Assembly (NCBI GenBank): GCA_004193205.1
Contig: RZUM01000001.1
Coordinates: 500,342-564,341, forward strand
Length of the DNA: 64,000 nucleotides
DNA from: Gordonia sediminis
GTDB taxonomy: Bacteria > Actinomycetota > Actinomycetes > Mycobacteriales > Mycobacteriaceae
Reading direction: 5' to 3'
The notes beneath the pieces are model-generated. The model was not told where the DNA came from and ran no database searches. It saw only the letters and a program-made list of their open reading frames with translations. This document shows, in pieces, positions 15,356 through 24,971 of the stretch; positions within the stretch are counted from its first letter, which is position 1, and each line of letters opens with the position of its first letter. The position numbers and the translations under genes were made by a program.

Positions 15356-16933
15356 TTACCCCATGGCCTGTGGCCGCAGTCGAGGCTCACGCGCGGGGGC
15401 GAGGTGCTCGTACAGGTCGGCCACCAACGCGTCCCGGATGTCGCGGACCGCCGGATCGTCCCACCGGTTCTCCCACTGGTACGGGTCGTCGGCGAGGTTG
15501 TAGAGCTCCCCTTCGCTGCCGTCGTAGACGATCTGGTCCGGGACGTCCTCGGGTGCGATGCCGAAATCGGCGTAGCGGCGGGCGCGGTCGAAGCCGTACT
15601 CGAAGTCGTTGGCCTCGTAGGCAGTACAGAGCCACCCGTCCTTGACGATGGTGCGCAGCCGGAAACCGGTGTCGAGCTGGCTGTCCCACTCGATGATGGC
15701 CCGTTCGCGTCCCGACCCGGGTGCGGTGGGCAGCGGTGCACCCTGCATCCAATCGGCGGGTTCGATACCGGCGATCTGACAGAACAGCGGCGCGAGGTCG
15801 ACCTGGCTGACCGGTTCGGGAACCACCGCGGGCGCGATGTGGGCCGACGGCGCCGGTCGCCAGATCATCGGCAGCCGCATCAGCGCGTCGACGTGGTAGG
15901 GCCCCTTGAACATCAGGCCCAGTTCACCCTGGAACTCACCGTGGTCGGTCGTGACGATGACGTCGGTGTCGTCGCCCCAGCCCCGGCCCTCGATGTGCTC
16001 GAGCACCCGACCGTACGCCTCGTCGAGGATCTCGTTCTTGGCGTGGCAGACGGCGTTGATCTCGCGGATCTGATCGTCGGTCAGGTCGGCCGGCACGAAA
16101 TCCGCAGGCGCCGCATCGATATTGGGCACCGAGCCGTCGTACCACGCCTGCCAGTGACGCGGACGGTTCGCGAGGATCTCCTGGATCCGTTCGGCCGAAC
16201 CGGGATGCCCCGGCGGCAGATCCAGGCCGCGCCAGTCGACCCGCTTGTGCTCGCTGGCCGGCAGATCCCACGGGTGATGCGGGTCCGGGAAGCTCATCCA
16301 ACAGAACCAGTCCTCGTCGTCGTCGAGGCTGTCCAGCCACTCGATCACCGCGTCGGCGACCCAGTCGGTGTGGTAGTCCTCCCGACGAATCGGATTGAAG
16401 CTGACCGCCGGCGCGCCGGTGTCCCCGCCGGGGGCGCTCGAGAACGTGCGCAGGAATCCACCGACCTCATCGGGATGGTTCTCGCGCAACCAGGTTCCGT
16501 AGTGCGACGCGCCGAACGGACCGTGGCCGGCGAAGCGGACATAGTCGAACCCGCGGTAGGGTCCGCTCTCGCCGCTGGCGACGATACGGTTCTGCTCGTA
16601 CTTGAACTCCGGGTCGGCGATCGGCTCGAAGTGGACCTTCCCGATCAGCGAGGTCGTGTATCCCGCGTCGGAGAGCCGCTGCGCGACGCTGGGGGCATCG
16701 TCAGGAAGCGGCACCCCGTTGGCGATCGCTCCGTGGGTGCGGGGGTATTGGCCGGTGAGGATGCTCGACCGCGCCGGAGTGCAGACCGTGTTGGCGCAGT
16801 ATGCCCTTTCGAACCTGATTCCGTTCGCCGCGAGCGCGTCGGTAACCGGGGTCCGGGCGACCGTGCCGCCGTTGCAGCCGTAGGCGTCATAGCGCTGCTG
16901 ATCGGTGGTGATGAAGAGAATCTTGCGGCCCAC
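15356..16933 (-). CDS. Formylglycine-dependent sulfatase (arylsulfatase/choline-sulfatase superfamily)
   Basis: A 525-residue type I sulfatase or phosphonate monoester hydrolase-like enzyme. The signature CTPARSSILTG has its cysteine at residue 51, the residue oxidised to formylglycine. Metal ligands are visible in ITTDQQRYD near residue 10 and VTTDHGEFQGE further on; GYTTSLIGKVHF is the conserved lysine region. No signal peptide is present, so it is cytoplasmic. The start is GTG at 16933 with CGGAGC upstream. It lies 76 bp after the last gene of the ABC transporter operon, same strand, suggesting it hydrolyses a sulfate ester brought in by that transporter. No formylglycine-generating enzyme is in the window. 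Confidence 0.88.
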   Translation of the reverse strand: MGRKILFITTDQQRYDAYGCNGGTVARTPVTDALAANGIRFERAYCANTVCTPARSSILTGQYPRTHGAIANGVPLPDDAPSVAQRLSDAGYTTSLIGKVHFEPIADPEFKYEQNRIVASGESGPYRGFDYVRFAGHGPFGASHYGTWLRENHPDEVGGFLRTFSSAPGGDTGAPAVSFNPIRREDYHTDWVADAVIEWLDSLDDDEDWFCWMSFPDPHHPWDLPASEHKRVDWRGLDLPPGHPGSAERIQEILANRPRHWQAWYDGSVPNIDAAPADFVPADLTDDQIREINAVCHAKNEILDEAYGRVLEHIEGRGWGDDTDVIVTTDHGEFQGELGLMFKGPYHVDALMRLPMIWRPAPSAHIAPAVVPEPVSQVDLAPLFCQIAGIEPADWMQGAPLPTAPGSGRERAIIEWDSQLDTGFRLRTIVKDGWLCTAYEANDFEYGFDRARRYADFGIAPEDVPDQIVYDGSEGELYNLADDPYQWENRWDDPAVRDIRDALVADLYEHLAPAREPRLRPQAMG

Positions 16934-17009
16934 AATTGCTCCGTTGACTGTTGAGTGGTTTCGAGTATCTGATGTCAGGACTGCGCGGACATCCGCGACG
17001 GCGTGCCGC

Positions 17010-17804
17010 TCAGGAGGCGGCGCGCAGTACCGGAACGGCGGCGAGTAGCTGTCGTGTGTACGGTTCCTGCACGCCGTCGAGGGTCAGCTCGTCCGAGGTA
17101 CACGCCTCGACGATCTTGCCCTGTTGCATGACGACTACGCGATCGCAGAAGAGCCGGATGACGCCGATGTCGTGACTGATCAGCAGGTAGGTGAGATTCC
17201 GCTCGCGACGAAGCTCCAGCAGGAGTTCGAGAATCTGCGCCTGCACCGACACGTCGAGTGCCGACACGGACTCGTCGAGGACGATCATCTTCGGCGAGAC
17301 CGCGAGCGCCCGCGCGATGGACGCGCGTTGCCGCTGCCCACCCGACAGGTTGCCCGGACGCCGGGTCGCGAACGCGTCGCCCAGGCCGACGAGGTCGAGC
17401 ATCTCGCGGGCCACCTTGCGGGCCTCACGGTCCGACGCTCCGCGCCAGTTGCGGACCGGCTCGGCCACCGTATCCTCCAGGGTCATCCCCGGATTCAACG
17501 ATGTGTAGGGGTCCTGGAAGACCAGCTGCAGGCTGCGCCACGCTTCGCGATCGAACTTGCCGCGCGGATACAGATCCTGGCCGTCGAGCCGAATCGTCCC
17601 GCTGTCCGGTCGGACGAGCCCACAGATCGTCCCGGCGAGCGTCGACTTCCCCGAGCCCGACTCGCCCACGATGCCAACGGATTCGCCCGCTTGCACCTGC
17701 AATGACACGTCGTCGACGGCCACGGTGCGCAGCGGCGGCGCCGGCCACCGCGACGTGCGATAGACCTTGGTCACGCCGGAAACATCCAACAATGGTTCAG
17801 TCAT
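17010..17804 (-). CDS. Peptide/nickel-type ABC transporter ATP-binding protein (DppF/OppF-like)
   Basis: 264 residues from the ATG at 17804, which has GGAGG upstream; a longer form would add 11 codons. Walker A is GESGSGKST, the ABC signature LSGGQRQRASIARAL, and Walker B MIVLDESVSALD, each in the expected order. It supplies ATP hydrolysis for uptake together with the second ATPase, with which it overlaps by 8 bp. Confidence 0.9.
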   Translation of the reverse strand: MTEPLLDVSGVTKVYRTSRWPAPPLRTVAVDDVSLQVQAGESVGIVGESGSGKSTLAGTICGLVRPDSGTIRLDGQDLYPRGKFDREAWRSLQLVFQDPYTSLNPGMTLEDTVAEPVRNWRGASDREARKVAREMLDLVGLGDAFATRRPGNLSGGQRQRASIARALAVSPKMIVLDESVSALDVSVQAQILELLLELRRERNLTYLLISHDIGVIRLFCDRVVVMQQGKIVEACTSDELTLDGVQEPYTRQLLAAVPVLRAAS

Positions 17805-18858
17805 TGATACCACCTCCGAAATTCGCTTGTGCCGCAACCGGAATCCGAGCGTTCAGGTCGTCGGGCATGGTCCCGTCACGTCGAATGCACCGCACCTGGC
17901 GTCCACCGTCCATCGGGCGCAACGGGATGGGCTGCGCCTCGCACTCGGGGAGCCGCAGTGCACAGCGCGGCGCGAACCGGCATCCGGGGCCGGCGTCGGC
18001 GAGCGCCAGCACACTGCCGGGCAGGGGCTGCAACCCGCCGAGTTCCATGGCTCGCTCGGGGATGCAGCGCAACAGTCCTTCGAGATACGGATGCAGCGGG
18101 TCGCCGAGCATGGCCTCGGTCGGTCCGGTGTCGACGAGCTGTCCGGCGTACATGACCATCATCCGGTCGCTGCGTTCGCTCACCACGCCCAGGTCGTGGG
18201 AGATGAGCAGCGCGGCCAGACCCATCTCGGTGCGTAGCCGATCGATGAGGTCCATGACGCTCTTCTGCACCGTGACATCGAGTGCGGTGGTCGGCTCATC
18301 CGCGATGAGAACCTGCGGCTCCCGGGCAATCGCGATGCCGATCATCGCCCGCTGCCGCATACCGCCGGAGAACTCGAACGGGTACTGCTTCGCGCGTTCG
18401 GCGGGGCGGTTCATCTCGACCCGGTCGAGGATCTCCACGGCGCGGCGCTTGGCGTCTCCGCGGGAGATGCCCCGGTGCCGTATGCGGACCGCCTCGGCGA
18501 TCTGGTCGCCGATCCGCATCGACGGATTCAGGCTTGTCATCGGGTTCTGGAAGATGACCGACACGCCGTCGGGGCATGCGGTCGCGGACGTGTCGACGGC
18601 TTGACCGCCGATGGTGATCGTGCCCGCGTTCTGCCGAACGCCGTCGGGGAGCAACCCTGCCAGCGCCGACCCGGTCAGACTCTTTCCCGATCCCGACTCT
18701 CCGACGAGCCCGACCATCTCGCCGGCGAACACGTCGAAGGACACACCGTCGACGAGCTGCACGTGCGGGCCCGGTCCACAGGTCTCGATCCCGAGGTCTG
18801 TCACCGACACCACCGGCCGGCGACCGACATGGGCGGTGTTCTGGTTGTCCTCGCTCAT
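17797..18858 (-). CDS. Peptide/nickel-type ABC transporter ATP-binding protein (DppD/OppD-like)
   Basis: 353 residues. Walker A GESGSGKSLTG, signature FSGGMRQRAMIGIA, Walker B VLIADEPTTALD. The C-terminal OppD-type extension has CIPERA...GCRFAPRCALRLPEC, whose cysteines bind an Fe-S cluster or zinc in this family. Its ATG overlaps the stop of the permease gene (TGATG); GGAGG lies 7 bases upstream. Confidence 0.9.
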   Translation of the reverse strand: MSEDNQNTAHVGRRPVVSVTDLGIETCGPGPHVQLVDGVSFDVFAGEMVGLVGESGSGKSLTGSALAGLLPDGVRQNAGTITIGGQAVDTSATACPDGVSVIFQNPMTSLNPSMRIGDQIAEAVRIRHRGISRGDAKRRAVEILDRVEMNRPAERAKQYPFEFSGGMRQRAMIGIAIAREPQVLIADEPTTALDVTVQKSVMDLIDRLRTEMGLAALLISHDLGVVSERSDRMMVMYAGQLVDTGPTEAMLGDPLHPYLEGLLRCIPERAMELGGLQPLPGSVLALADAGPGCRFAPRCALRLPECEAQPIPLRPMDGGRQVRCIRRDGTMPDDLNARIPVAAQANFGGGIND

Positions 18859-19787
18859 CACCGCACCTCCTCATTCTTGTTCTTGTTGAGCGCATCGCCG
18901 ACGATGTTGAGGCTCAAGATCAGCAGGGTCAGCACCACGGCCGGGATCAACACCACCCGCGGCACCGTGGCCAGGAGCGTCGACGCGCCGGTGAGCAACG
19001 TGCCCAGGCTCGCGTCGGGCGGCTGAACGCCGATACCGAGGAAGCTGATCCCGGCTTCGACCACCAGCGCCAGCCCGAGCAGGTAGCTCACCTGAACCAC
19101 CAGCTGCGACCGCACACCCGGCATGATGTAGCGCCGGAGGATGCGGACGTGTCCCACACCCGACATCCGGGCGGCGATCACGTACGGCGCACGAGCCAGC
19201 GGGATCGTCTGGGTCCGAATGACCCGGAGCAGCCGCGGCGCGAAGACCACGCCGAGGATCACCATCTGGCCGTTGATGCTCAGGTCGAGTGCGGTCTGTG
19301 TGGCCAGCAGCAGGATGAGGGCGGGAACGATGAGGATCACGTCCGCCAGCCTGCCGAAGACCTGGTCGAGCCATCCGCCGCGATAGCCGGCCAGTAGACC
19401 AAGCGGGAGTCCGATGAGGGTGGCCACGGTCACCGCGATCAGCGCGGCGATCATCGAGGTGTGGATACCCCAGAGCAGTCGGCTGAACAGGTCGCGGCCG
19501 AGTTCGTCGGTGCCCAACCAGTGGTCGGCGGACACGGGCCCCAGCGTGTTCATCAGGTCCTGCGCGTTGGGGTCCGGAATCGGCAGGAAGGGGACGAGGA
19601 TGGTAATGGCAAGTGCCAGACCGAGGATGACCATGGCAGACCACTCGAGTACGGATCTGCGCTTGCGTTTGACGGTACGCACGCCGGTCCCCCCGTTCGC
19701 CTCGGATGTCTGGGGTGCTTCGGATGTCCGGGTGGCAGTTGCCTGGTTCTTTTGGGAATCGACCACGTCGATAGCTACTTCAGTCAT
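18858..19787 (-). CDS. Peptide/nickel-type ABC transporter permease (DppC/OppC-like)
   Basis: 309 residues with a ~50-residue cytoplasmic N-terminal stretch, six transmembrane helices and the N-terminal family signature HWLGTDELGRDLFSRLLWG. Inner-membrane channel subunit. Its start overlaps the end of the other permease gene by 4 bp. Confidence 0.9.
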   Translation of the reverse strand: MTEVAIDVVDSQKNQATATRTSEAPQTSEANGGTGVRTVKRKRRSVLEWSAMVILGLALAITILVPFLPIPDPNAQDLMNTLGPVSADHWLGTDELGRDLFSRLLWGIHTSMIAALIAVTVATLIGLPLGLLAGYRGGWLDQVFGRLADVILIVPALILLLATQTALDLSINGQMVILGVVFAPRLLRVIRTQTIPLARAPYVIAARMSGVGHVRILRRYIMPGVRSQLVVQVSYLLGLALVVEAGISFLGIGVQPPDASLGTLLTGASTLLATVPRVVLIPAVVLTLLILSLNIVGDALNKNKNEEVR

Positions 19788-20743
19788 CGTGTTGTCCTAG
19801 TTGCCGGGTTGAGCCAGAGGGCGACGAGGTCGGCGACCAGATTGGCGGCCAGCACCACCGCGCCGAACAGTGCGACCAGCGCCATCACGACCGGGAAGTC
19901 CTGTCCTCGTACGGAATCGATCATCAGCGTGCCCACGCCGGGCACTGCGAACACCACCTCGACCATCAGGGCGCCGGTGATCAGCACACCGACCTCGAGG
20001 CCGATGACGGTCACGAGCGGCGCCGAGGCGTTGCGTGCGACATGGCGGAAAAAGATCTGGAACGGTTGCACACCCTTCATCCGGGCAACACGCACATAGT
20101 CGGCGCCGTACTCGGAGATCAGGGCGGCCCGGAACGTCCGGGTCTGCAAGCACATGAGCGAGAGGGCCAGCGCCAAGGCCGGGAGCACCAGGAAGCGCAT
20201 CGTTCCCAACAGGCCGGCCTGCGAGGGCGGCTGGTAGCCACCTGCCGGAAACATCGGGATCCAGATTGCGAACACCAGGATGAGTCCCAGTCCGACAAGG
20301 AAGTTCGGGATGGCAACACCGAGCAGCGTGACGCCCTGCATGGCCTTGTCGAGCCAGCCGTTGGGCCGGATGCCGACCATCGAGCCGATCACAAGAGTCA
20401 CCAGCACCGCGATCCCCATCGCCGTGACGGACAGCAGCAGAGTCGCCGGCAGATGCTCTCCGACGAGACTGGACACACTGCCCTTGTTCTGCATGGAGGT
20501 TCCCAGGTCGCCGGTCACGAAGCCGCCGAGCCAGTGTCCGTACTGGACGAGCAACGGCTGGTCGAAGCCCAGCTGGGTCCGCAATTCGGCCACCTGCTGC
20601 GGGGTTGCGGTGTCCCCGGCGAGTGCCGCGGCCGGATCTCCGACCGAGTACAGCAGCAGGAAGGTTCCAAAGGTCACCGCGATCAGCAGCGGGATCGCGA
20701 TCGCGACCCGGCTCACCACACGGCGCAAGATCAACATCAACAT
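19784..20743 (-). CDS. Peptide/nickel-type ABC transporter permease (DppB/OppB-like)
   Basis: 319 residues, six membrane helices, with the family segment LGFDQPLLVQYGHWLGGFVTGDLGTSM and the EAA-type loop EYGADYVRVARMKGV. First permease of the operon, downstream of the substrate-binding lipoprotein by 37 bp. Confidence 0.9.
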   Translation of the reverse strand: MLMLILRRVVSRVAIAIPLLIAVTFGTFLLLYSVGDPAAALAGDTATPQQVAELRTQLGFDQPLLVQYGHWLGGFVTGDLGTSMQNKGSVSSLVGEHLPATLLLSVTAMGIAVLVTLVIGSMVGIRPNGWLDKAMQGVTLLGVAIPNFLVGLGLILVFAIWIPMFPAGGYQPPSQAGLLGTMRFLVLPALALALSLMCLQTRTFRAALISEYGADYVRVARMKGVQPFQIFFRHVARNASAPLVTVIGLEVGVLITGALMVEVVFAVPGVGTLMIDSVRGQDFPVVMALVALFGAVVLAANLVADLVALWLNPATRTTR

Positions 20744-20780
20744 TGTGTCAGCTCCTCACCGACGAGCGTTTCGCGCCGCA

Positions 20781-22289
20781 TTACCCGGAAACGCCGCGGA
20801 AGTCAGGGAATGAAGGCGCCCAGGGCATTTGCCAACCGGTCACGTAGGGCGCGATCACGTAAGCGGTCTTCGGGGTGAGCACCGGGACGAGGAAGGAACT
20901 GGAGTCGATCATCCCGGAGATCTCCCGGTAGTCCTCGGTGCGCTTGGTCTGATCGGTCTCCATCTTCGCGGCAGCGGCAAGCTGTGCGATTCCCGGGACC
21001 GACGAATTTCCAGGGTTGTAGAGGCCGTGCGGCAGCACGTAGCGCTCGATCGACTCCGACGGGTCGAAACTGTTGCCGGTGGCGCCGAAGGCAATCGCGA
21101 TGTCCTTGGCCTGGGTGAATCGGCTGACCACCTGGGGCGGTGCGAGAGGGACGACGCTCGGCTTCAGTCCGACCGCCTCCAGTTGCTGCTGCAGGATGGT
21201 TGCGAGCTGTTCGAAGGTCTTGTTGCCGGCCACGGTCGCGATGTCCAAGTGGGCCCCGGTCGCGCCGGCCTCGGCGACGAGTGCCTTGGCCCGTTGCGGG
21301 TCATACGGGAAGTTGTTCAGTCCGAGGTTGGGATCGAAGGCCGTGGTGCCGGCTCCCATGATCTGGCCGGTGGCTTCGCAGTTTCCGTGCAGGAGTCCGG
21401 TGCAGATACGGGCGCGATCCAGTGCGAGGTTGACCGCCTCACGCACTCGCGGGTCGTCGAACGGCTTGATCGCCGAGTTGATCGAGAACGTGTAGTTCTC
21501 CGCGCCCAGACTCTGCTCGACCGTGTAGCCTGCCGATTCGGCCGGCTTGACCATGTCGTTGGGCAGGATGGTGACGTCGATGGCTCCCGAGCGGACGGCG
21601 TTCAACTTTGCGTCGTCGGCGAGATACTCGATCACCAGTGTGTCGACCGCCGCCGCCTTGGGATCCCAGTAGCCCGGGGTCTTCGCGTACACGACTCGGC
21701 TCGGTTGCACGCTTTTCAGTGTGAACGGACCGATGCCGGCGGCTTGCCCGGACAGATCCTCTTTGTCGGCAATTGCCTTGTCGGAGATCATCATTCCAGT
21801 CGGTCCGGCAAAGAGCCGGGGCAGGGCCCCGACGCCGTTGGCGGAGCGCAGCCGCACCTGGTGGTCGCCCAGCGTCTGGACCTGAACACCCGCAAGCGAG
21901 GCCCGGTTGGTGCTCTTGGGCAGGTTCTGCGATCGTGCGACGTTGGCGGCGACCGTGCGCGACGTGAACGGAGTTCCGTCCGGGAACGTCAGACCCGCAC
22001 GGAGGGTGAGGTCGAGATACGGCCCGGCCGCATCCTTGCCGGACGTCCAGGCCGTCGCCAGCCTCGGCTGCACGGTCTCGTCGTGGCTCAGCGCGGTCAG
22101 GGTGTCGTAGACCGGGGTGTCGTACATCGACATCTGCCGCAGTGGCAGCAAGTCCGGGTCCATGGTGGTGGCCGCGGTCGGCGCCGCGAAGGTCAGCGTG
22201 CCGTCGCGCGAGGTCCCGGGACCGCTGCATGCGGTCACCGAAGCCAGTAGCAGCGCGCCGGCACTGGCGGCCAAGAACAGCCTCTTCAT
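20781..22289 (-). CDS. ABC transporter substrate-binding lipoprotein (family 5, DppA/OppA-like)
   Basis: 502 residues. The N-terminus MKRLFLAASAGALLLASVTAC is a lipoprotein signal peptide with the lipobox VTAC (Cys21), so the mature protein is anchored outside the membrane. The family 5 solute-binding pattern is clear (DLTLRAGLTFPDGTPFTSRTV; DPRVREAVNLALDR). An alternative ATG at 22301 has AGGAG 4 bases upstream. The operon continues with two permeases, two ATPases and the sulfatase, so the cargo may be a sulfated compound rather than a peptide (inference). A CTGAYKYTAGATWYAG site lies ~80 bp upstream. Confidence 0.88.
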   Translation of the reverse strand: MKRLFLAASAGALLLASVTACSGPGTSRDGTLTFAAPTAATTMDPDLLPLRQMSMYDTPVYDTLTALSHDETVQPRLATAWTSGKDAAGPYLDLTLRAGLTFPDGTPFTSRTVAANVARSQNLPKSTNRASLAGVQVQTLGDHQVRLRSANGVGALPRLFAGPTGMMISDKAIADKEDLSGQAAGIGPFTLKSVQPSRVVYAKTPGYWDPKAAAVDTLVIEYLADDAKLNAVRSGAIDVTILPNDMVKPAESAGYTVEQSLGAENYTFSINSAIKPFDDPRVREAVNLALDRARICTGLLHGNCEATGQIMGAGTTAFDPNLGLNNFPYDPQRAKALVAEAGATGAHLDIATVAGNKTFEQLATILQQQLEAVGLKPSVVPLAPPQVVSRFTQAKDIAIAFGATGNSFDPSESIERYVLPHGLYNPGNSSVPGIAQLAAAAKMETDQTKRTEDYREISGMIDSSSFLVPVLTPKTAYVIAPYVTGWQMPWAPSFPDFRGVSG

Positions 22290-22367
22290 CGGGTCCAACA
22301 TTCCTCTCCTGTGACGGTTCCGGAAGGGGATTTGCGCTTGTGGTCCGGAACACATTTGGAACTGAAT

Positions 22368-22383
22368 CTGATTTTAGATACAG
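22368..22383 (-). promoter_or_regulatory. CTGA...YAG operator motif, site 1
   Basis: CTGATTTTAGATACAG fits the 16-bp consensus CTGAYKYTAGATWYAG found at three other promoters here. It lies 79 bp upstream of the substrate-binding protein start. Confidence 0.5.
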
Positions 22384-22473
22384 AAACGCGGTTGCACAAG
22401 CCCGCTGGCCAAACTCTTCTGGTAGCGCGCATCAGGCGCGGGATCGGTGCAGGGATTCCGCCGCCGGAAACCC

Positions 22474-22518
22474 AAAAGACGGTCCCGCGGACGTGCACTG
22501 CACGTCAGCGGGACCGTC
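22474..22518 (-). terminator. Rho-independent terminator after the acyl-CoA synthetase gene
   Basis: GCGGGACCGTC and GACGGTCCCGC (22478-22488 with 22508-22518) form an 11-bp GC stem, with an inner ACGTGC/GCACGT stem. On the minus strand it is followed by TTTT (aaaa at 22474-22477). It lies 25 bp after the stop codon at 22543. Confidence 0.85.
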
Positions 22519-22542
22519 GGGCGTTGTGTGGGTCTTAGTGGC

Positions 22543-24084
22543 TCACACGGTATCTGCGAGCTTCGACCGGGTGATCTTTCCGGTCGCGGTCTTCGGCATC
22601 TCGGTCAGGAAGGTGACCTTCCGCGGCACCTTGTAGCCAGCGAGCCGCTCCTTGCAGTGGCGGACGACCACGTCCTCGGTCAGGCCGGGACCGCGTGCGA
22701 CGATGGCCGCCGAGACGCGACGACCCCAGCGCTCGTCGGGTGTCCCGTAGACGGCGACCTCGACGACGTCGGGCAACTCCGCGATGACGCCCTCGACCTC
22801 ACCCGGATGGACGTTCTCTCCACCGGTGATGATCATGTCGTCCGACCGGCCCTCGACGTACAGGTAGCCGTCCTCGTCGACGCGGCCGACGTCGCGCGTG
22901 TTCAGCCAGCCGTCGACGAAGACCTTTGACGTCTGTTCCGGGCGTCCGATGTAGCCATCGGCCATGAACGGCGTCCGGAACCAGAGCACGCCCGACTGCC
23001 CGGCCGGCAGCAGCTCACCGGTCTCCAGATCCCGGACCTGCACCTCGCAACCGATGCTCACCCGTCCCGCGGACGCGAGGCGCCCGACATGTTCGCCCTC
23101 GAGCTGATGATCCTCGGGCCACAGGTAGCTCACCACACCGCCGGCCTCGGTCATCCCGTAGACCTGGCAGAACTCGCAGCCGAGCACATCGATGGCCTCG
23201 CGCAACAACGGCACGGTGATCGACGACGCGCCGTAGCCGAGCTGGCGGAAGTCCGGCAGGTCCCGGGGTTCGGCGACGAGCTGGTCGACGATGGCCCGGA
23301 TGAGGGTGGGCACGAAGACGGCATGGGTGACGTGCTGATCGGCGAGCGCATCCACGATCGTCTTAGGCGAGGCCTCGGCGAGGTAGATCTGCCGCGCGCC
23401 GAAGACCAGGCCGTACATCGCCCAGTAGGCACCGGCCAGGTGGAAGACCGGCGGCACGATGAGCAGCCGCGACGACACGTCGAAACGGTGGGGGGTGGGT
23501 GTGGCGACGCCGATCTCGACCCCGAGGCGGTTGACCGGCACCGCCTTCGGCACCCCGGTCGAACCGGAGGTGAAGAACACCAGCGCCACGTCATCCGCGG
23601 CGGGCTCGAGCGGCGCGGCGGTCGCGTGTCCGGGCCAGGGATCGGTGGTGGTCTGGTCGATCACCTCGACGTGAACGCCGTCACCCGCAATCGCCCGTGC
23701 GAGGTCGGCGAACGCCGCGCTCGTGAACAGATGGGTGACCCCGGCCTCCGCGCAGGAGCCGGCCAGGTCCCCCTCGGGCAGCCGCCAGTTGAGACCGACG
23801 AGGGCCGCGCGCTGCCGCCAGGCGCCCAGCAGGGTGATCGCGTATCCGACGTCGTTCTGCCCCAGCCAGGCGACCCGCGATCCGGCGCCGCCCGTGTGCG
23901 CGATGATGTCGGCGGCACACCCGGCCGCATGGTCGAGTTGCGACCAGGTGAGCGTCACCGCGGGCCCCACGATGGCCGTCTCGTCGGGACGCTGCCGCGC
24001 ATGATCGCGGACGGCCGCGTCCACGGTCATCGTCGGCCATGCCCGGGCCGTTCCCCGGCTGTGCGTCAGCACACCGTTGTCCAT
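22543..24084 (-). CDS. Acyl-CoA synthetase (AMP-forming)
   Basis: 513 residues. The AMP-binding motif FFTSGSTGVPKAVPVNR is at about residue 172, A5 YGMTEAGGVVSY near 305, A8 DGWLNTRDVGRVDEDGYLYVEGRSDDMIITGGENV near 391, and the catalytic lysine is in KTATGKITRSKL at the C-terminus. It makes a CoA thioester from an unidentified carboxylic acid and is the likely entry enzyme for the neighbouring acyl-CoA pathway. It is divergent from the TetR gene across 260 bp that contain operator site 2. Confidence 0.9.
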   Translation of the reverse strand: MDNGVLTHSRGTARAWPTMTVDAAVRDHARQRPDETAIVGPAVTLTWSQLDHAAGCAADIIAHTGGAGSRVAWLGQNDVGYAITLLGAWRQRAALVGLNWRLPEGDLAGSCAEAGVTHLFTSAAFADLARAIAGDGVHVEVIDQTTTDPWPGHATAAPLEPAADDVALVFFTSGSTGVPKAVPVNRLGVEIGVATPTPHRFDVSSRLLIVPPVFHLAGAYWAMYGLVFGARQIYLAEASPKTIVDALADQHVTHAVFVPTLIRAIVDQLVAEPRDLPDFRQLGYGASSITVPLLREAIDVLGCEFCQVYGMTEAGGVVSYLWPEDHQLEGEHVGRLASAGRVSIGCEVQVRDLETGELLPAGQSGVLWFRTPFMADGYIGRPEQTSKVFVDGWLNTRDVGRVDEDGYLYVEGRSDDMIITGGENVHPGEVEGVIAELPDVVEVAVYGTPDERWGRRVSAAIVARGPGLTEDVVVRHCKERLAGYKVPRKVTFLTEMPKTATGKITRSKLADTV

Positions 24085-24201
24085 GATTGTCTCCCATCCG
24101 AACGGCGGTAGCAGTCACCGCTCTGTCGAGGTGGGCACCTGCGGGCACCCGAGTAAGTGTTGTGTGGCGGATTTGTCGGCTTTGGACACCGCGAACCATT
24201 T

Positions 24202-24217
24202 CTGATGTTAGATTTAG
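24202..24217. promoter_or_regulatory. CTGA...YAG operator motif, site 2
   Basis: CTGATGTTAGATTTAG lies between the divergent acyl-CoA synthetase (117 bp away) and TetR (127 bp away) genes. Placement next to the regulator gene is what expected autoregulation would give. Confidence 0.65.
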
Positions 24218-24344
24218 TTTTGGAAGTTTTGCAAGGCTTCGTCAGGAAAGAGATGATTCGGACTGCGCGAGGGGGCCGAACATCGCGCTCGCGGTCGGTG
24301 GTGCTCGGACACCGCGGACATCACGGAATCGGAGGTGGACACCA

Positions 24345-24953
24345 GTGCCAGCCACTACGAAGGGGCAGCGGACCGAGGAGGCCATGCTCGACGCGGCCCG
24401 GCAGGTCTTCGCCCAGAAGGGCTACCTCAACGCGAAGATCTCGGATATCACCAAGGCCGCCGGCCGCTCACCGGGATCGTTCTACAACTACTACGAGAAC
24501 AAGGAGCAGCTCCTCGAAGCGCTCCTCGACCAGTTCTCCACGGATGTTGTCGAGGGCGCACTCGAGGAGAAGACCGGCGATCCGCTCGACGGCATCCGGG
24601 GTGCGGTGCGGGCGTACTGGGTCAACTACAAGAAGTATCTTCCGGAGATCATCGGCGTCTTCCAGTTGTCGATGACCGACGAGACCTTCGCCGCGCGGTG
24701 GCGGGCGAACCGTGCCGCCGGCATCCGGGCCATCCTGGTCGGGCTGGCGAGCGCCGACCGGTCCGGGTCGCGGATCGACGGGGATCCGGACCTGCTCGCA
24801 TCGGCGCTCGTGTCGATGCTCGAGGGCTTCTGCTGGACCTGGCTGGCGATGGGTGGCGAGTCGGGGGTCAAGCGCCCTGACGACGAAGCCGCGATCGAAA
24901 CCCTTGCGACAGTCTGGTATCGCGCCGTGTACTCCGACCTGCCGAAGGGCTGA
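24345..24953 (+). CDS. TetR/AcrR-family transcriptional regulator
   Basis: 202 residues. The N-terminal TetR helix-turn-helix is standard: RTEEAMLDAARQVFAQKGY, then ISDITKAAGRSPGSFYNYYENKEQLLEAL (residues ~30-60). The C-terminal ligand domain has the tryptophan-rich SMLEGFCWTWLAMGG. The start is GTG at 24345, with GGAGG at 24331-24335; no ATG fits. It is the only TetR gene in the window and lies at the edge of the acyl-CoA catabolic block, so it probably responds to an acyl-CoA and binds the repeated CTGA...YAG motif. That link is inference. Confidence 0.9.
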   Translation: MPATTKGQRTEEAMLDAARQVFAQKGYLNAKISDITKAAGRSPGSFYNYYENKEQLLEALLDQFSTDVVEGALEEKTGDPLDGIRGAVRAYWVNYKKYLPEIIGVFQLSMTDETFAARWRANRAAGIRAILVGLASADRSGSRIDGDPDLLASALVSMLEGFCWTWLAMGGESGVKRPDDEAAIETLATVWYRAVYSDLPKG

Positions 24954-24971
24954 CCCGGATCGTTCGACGCC

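Noticed and set aside
15404-16954. 516-codon open frame on the + strand
   Set aside because: Antisense to the sulfatase, which has the CTPAR signature.
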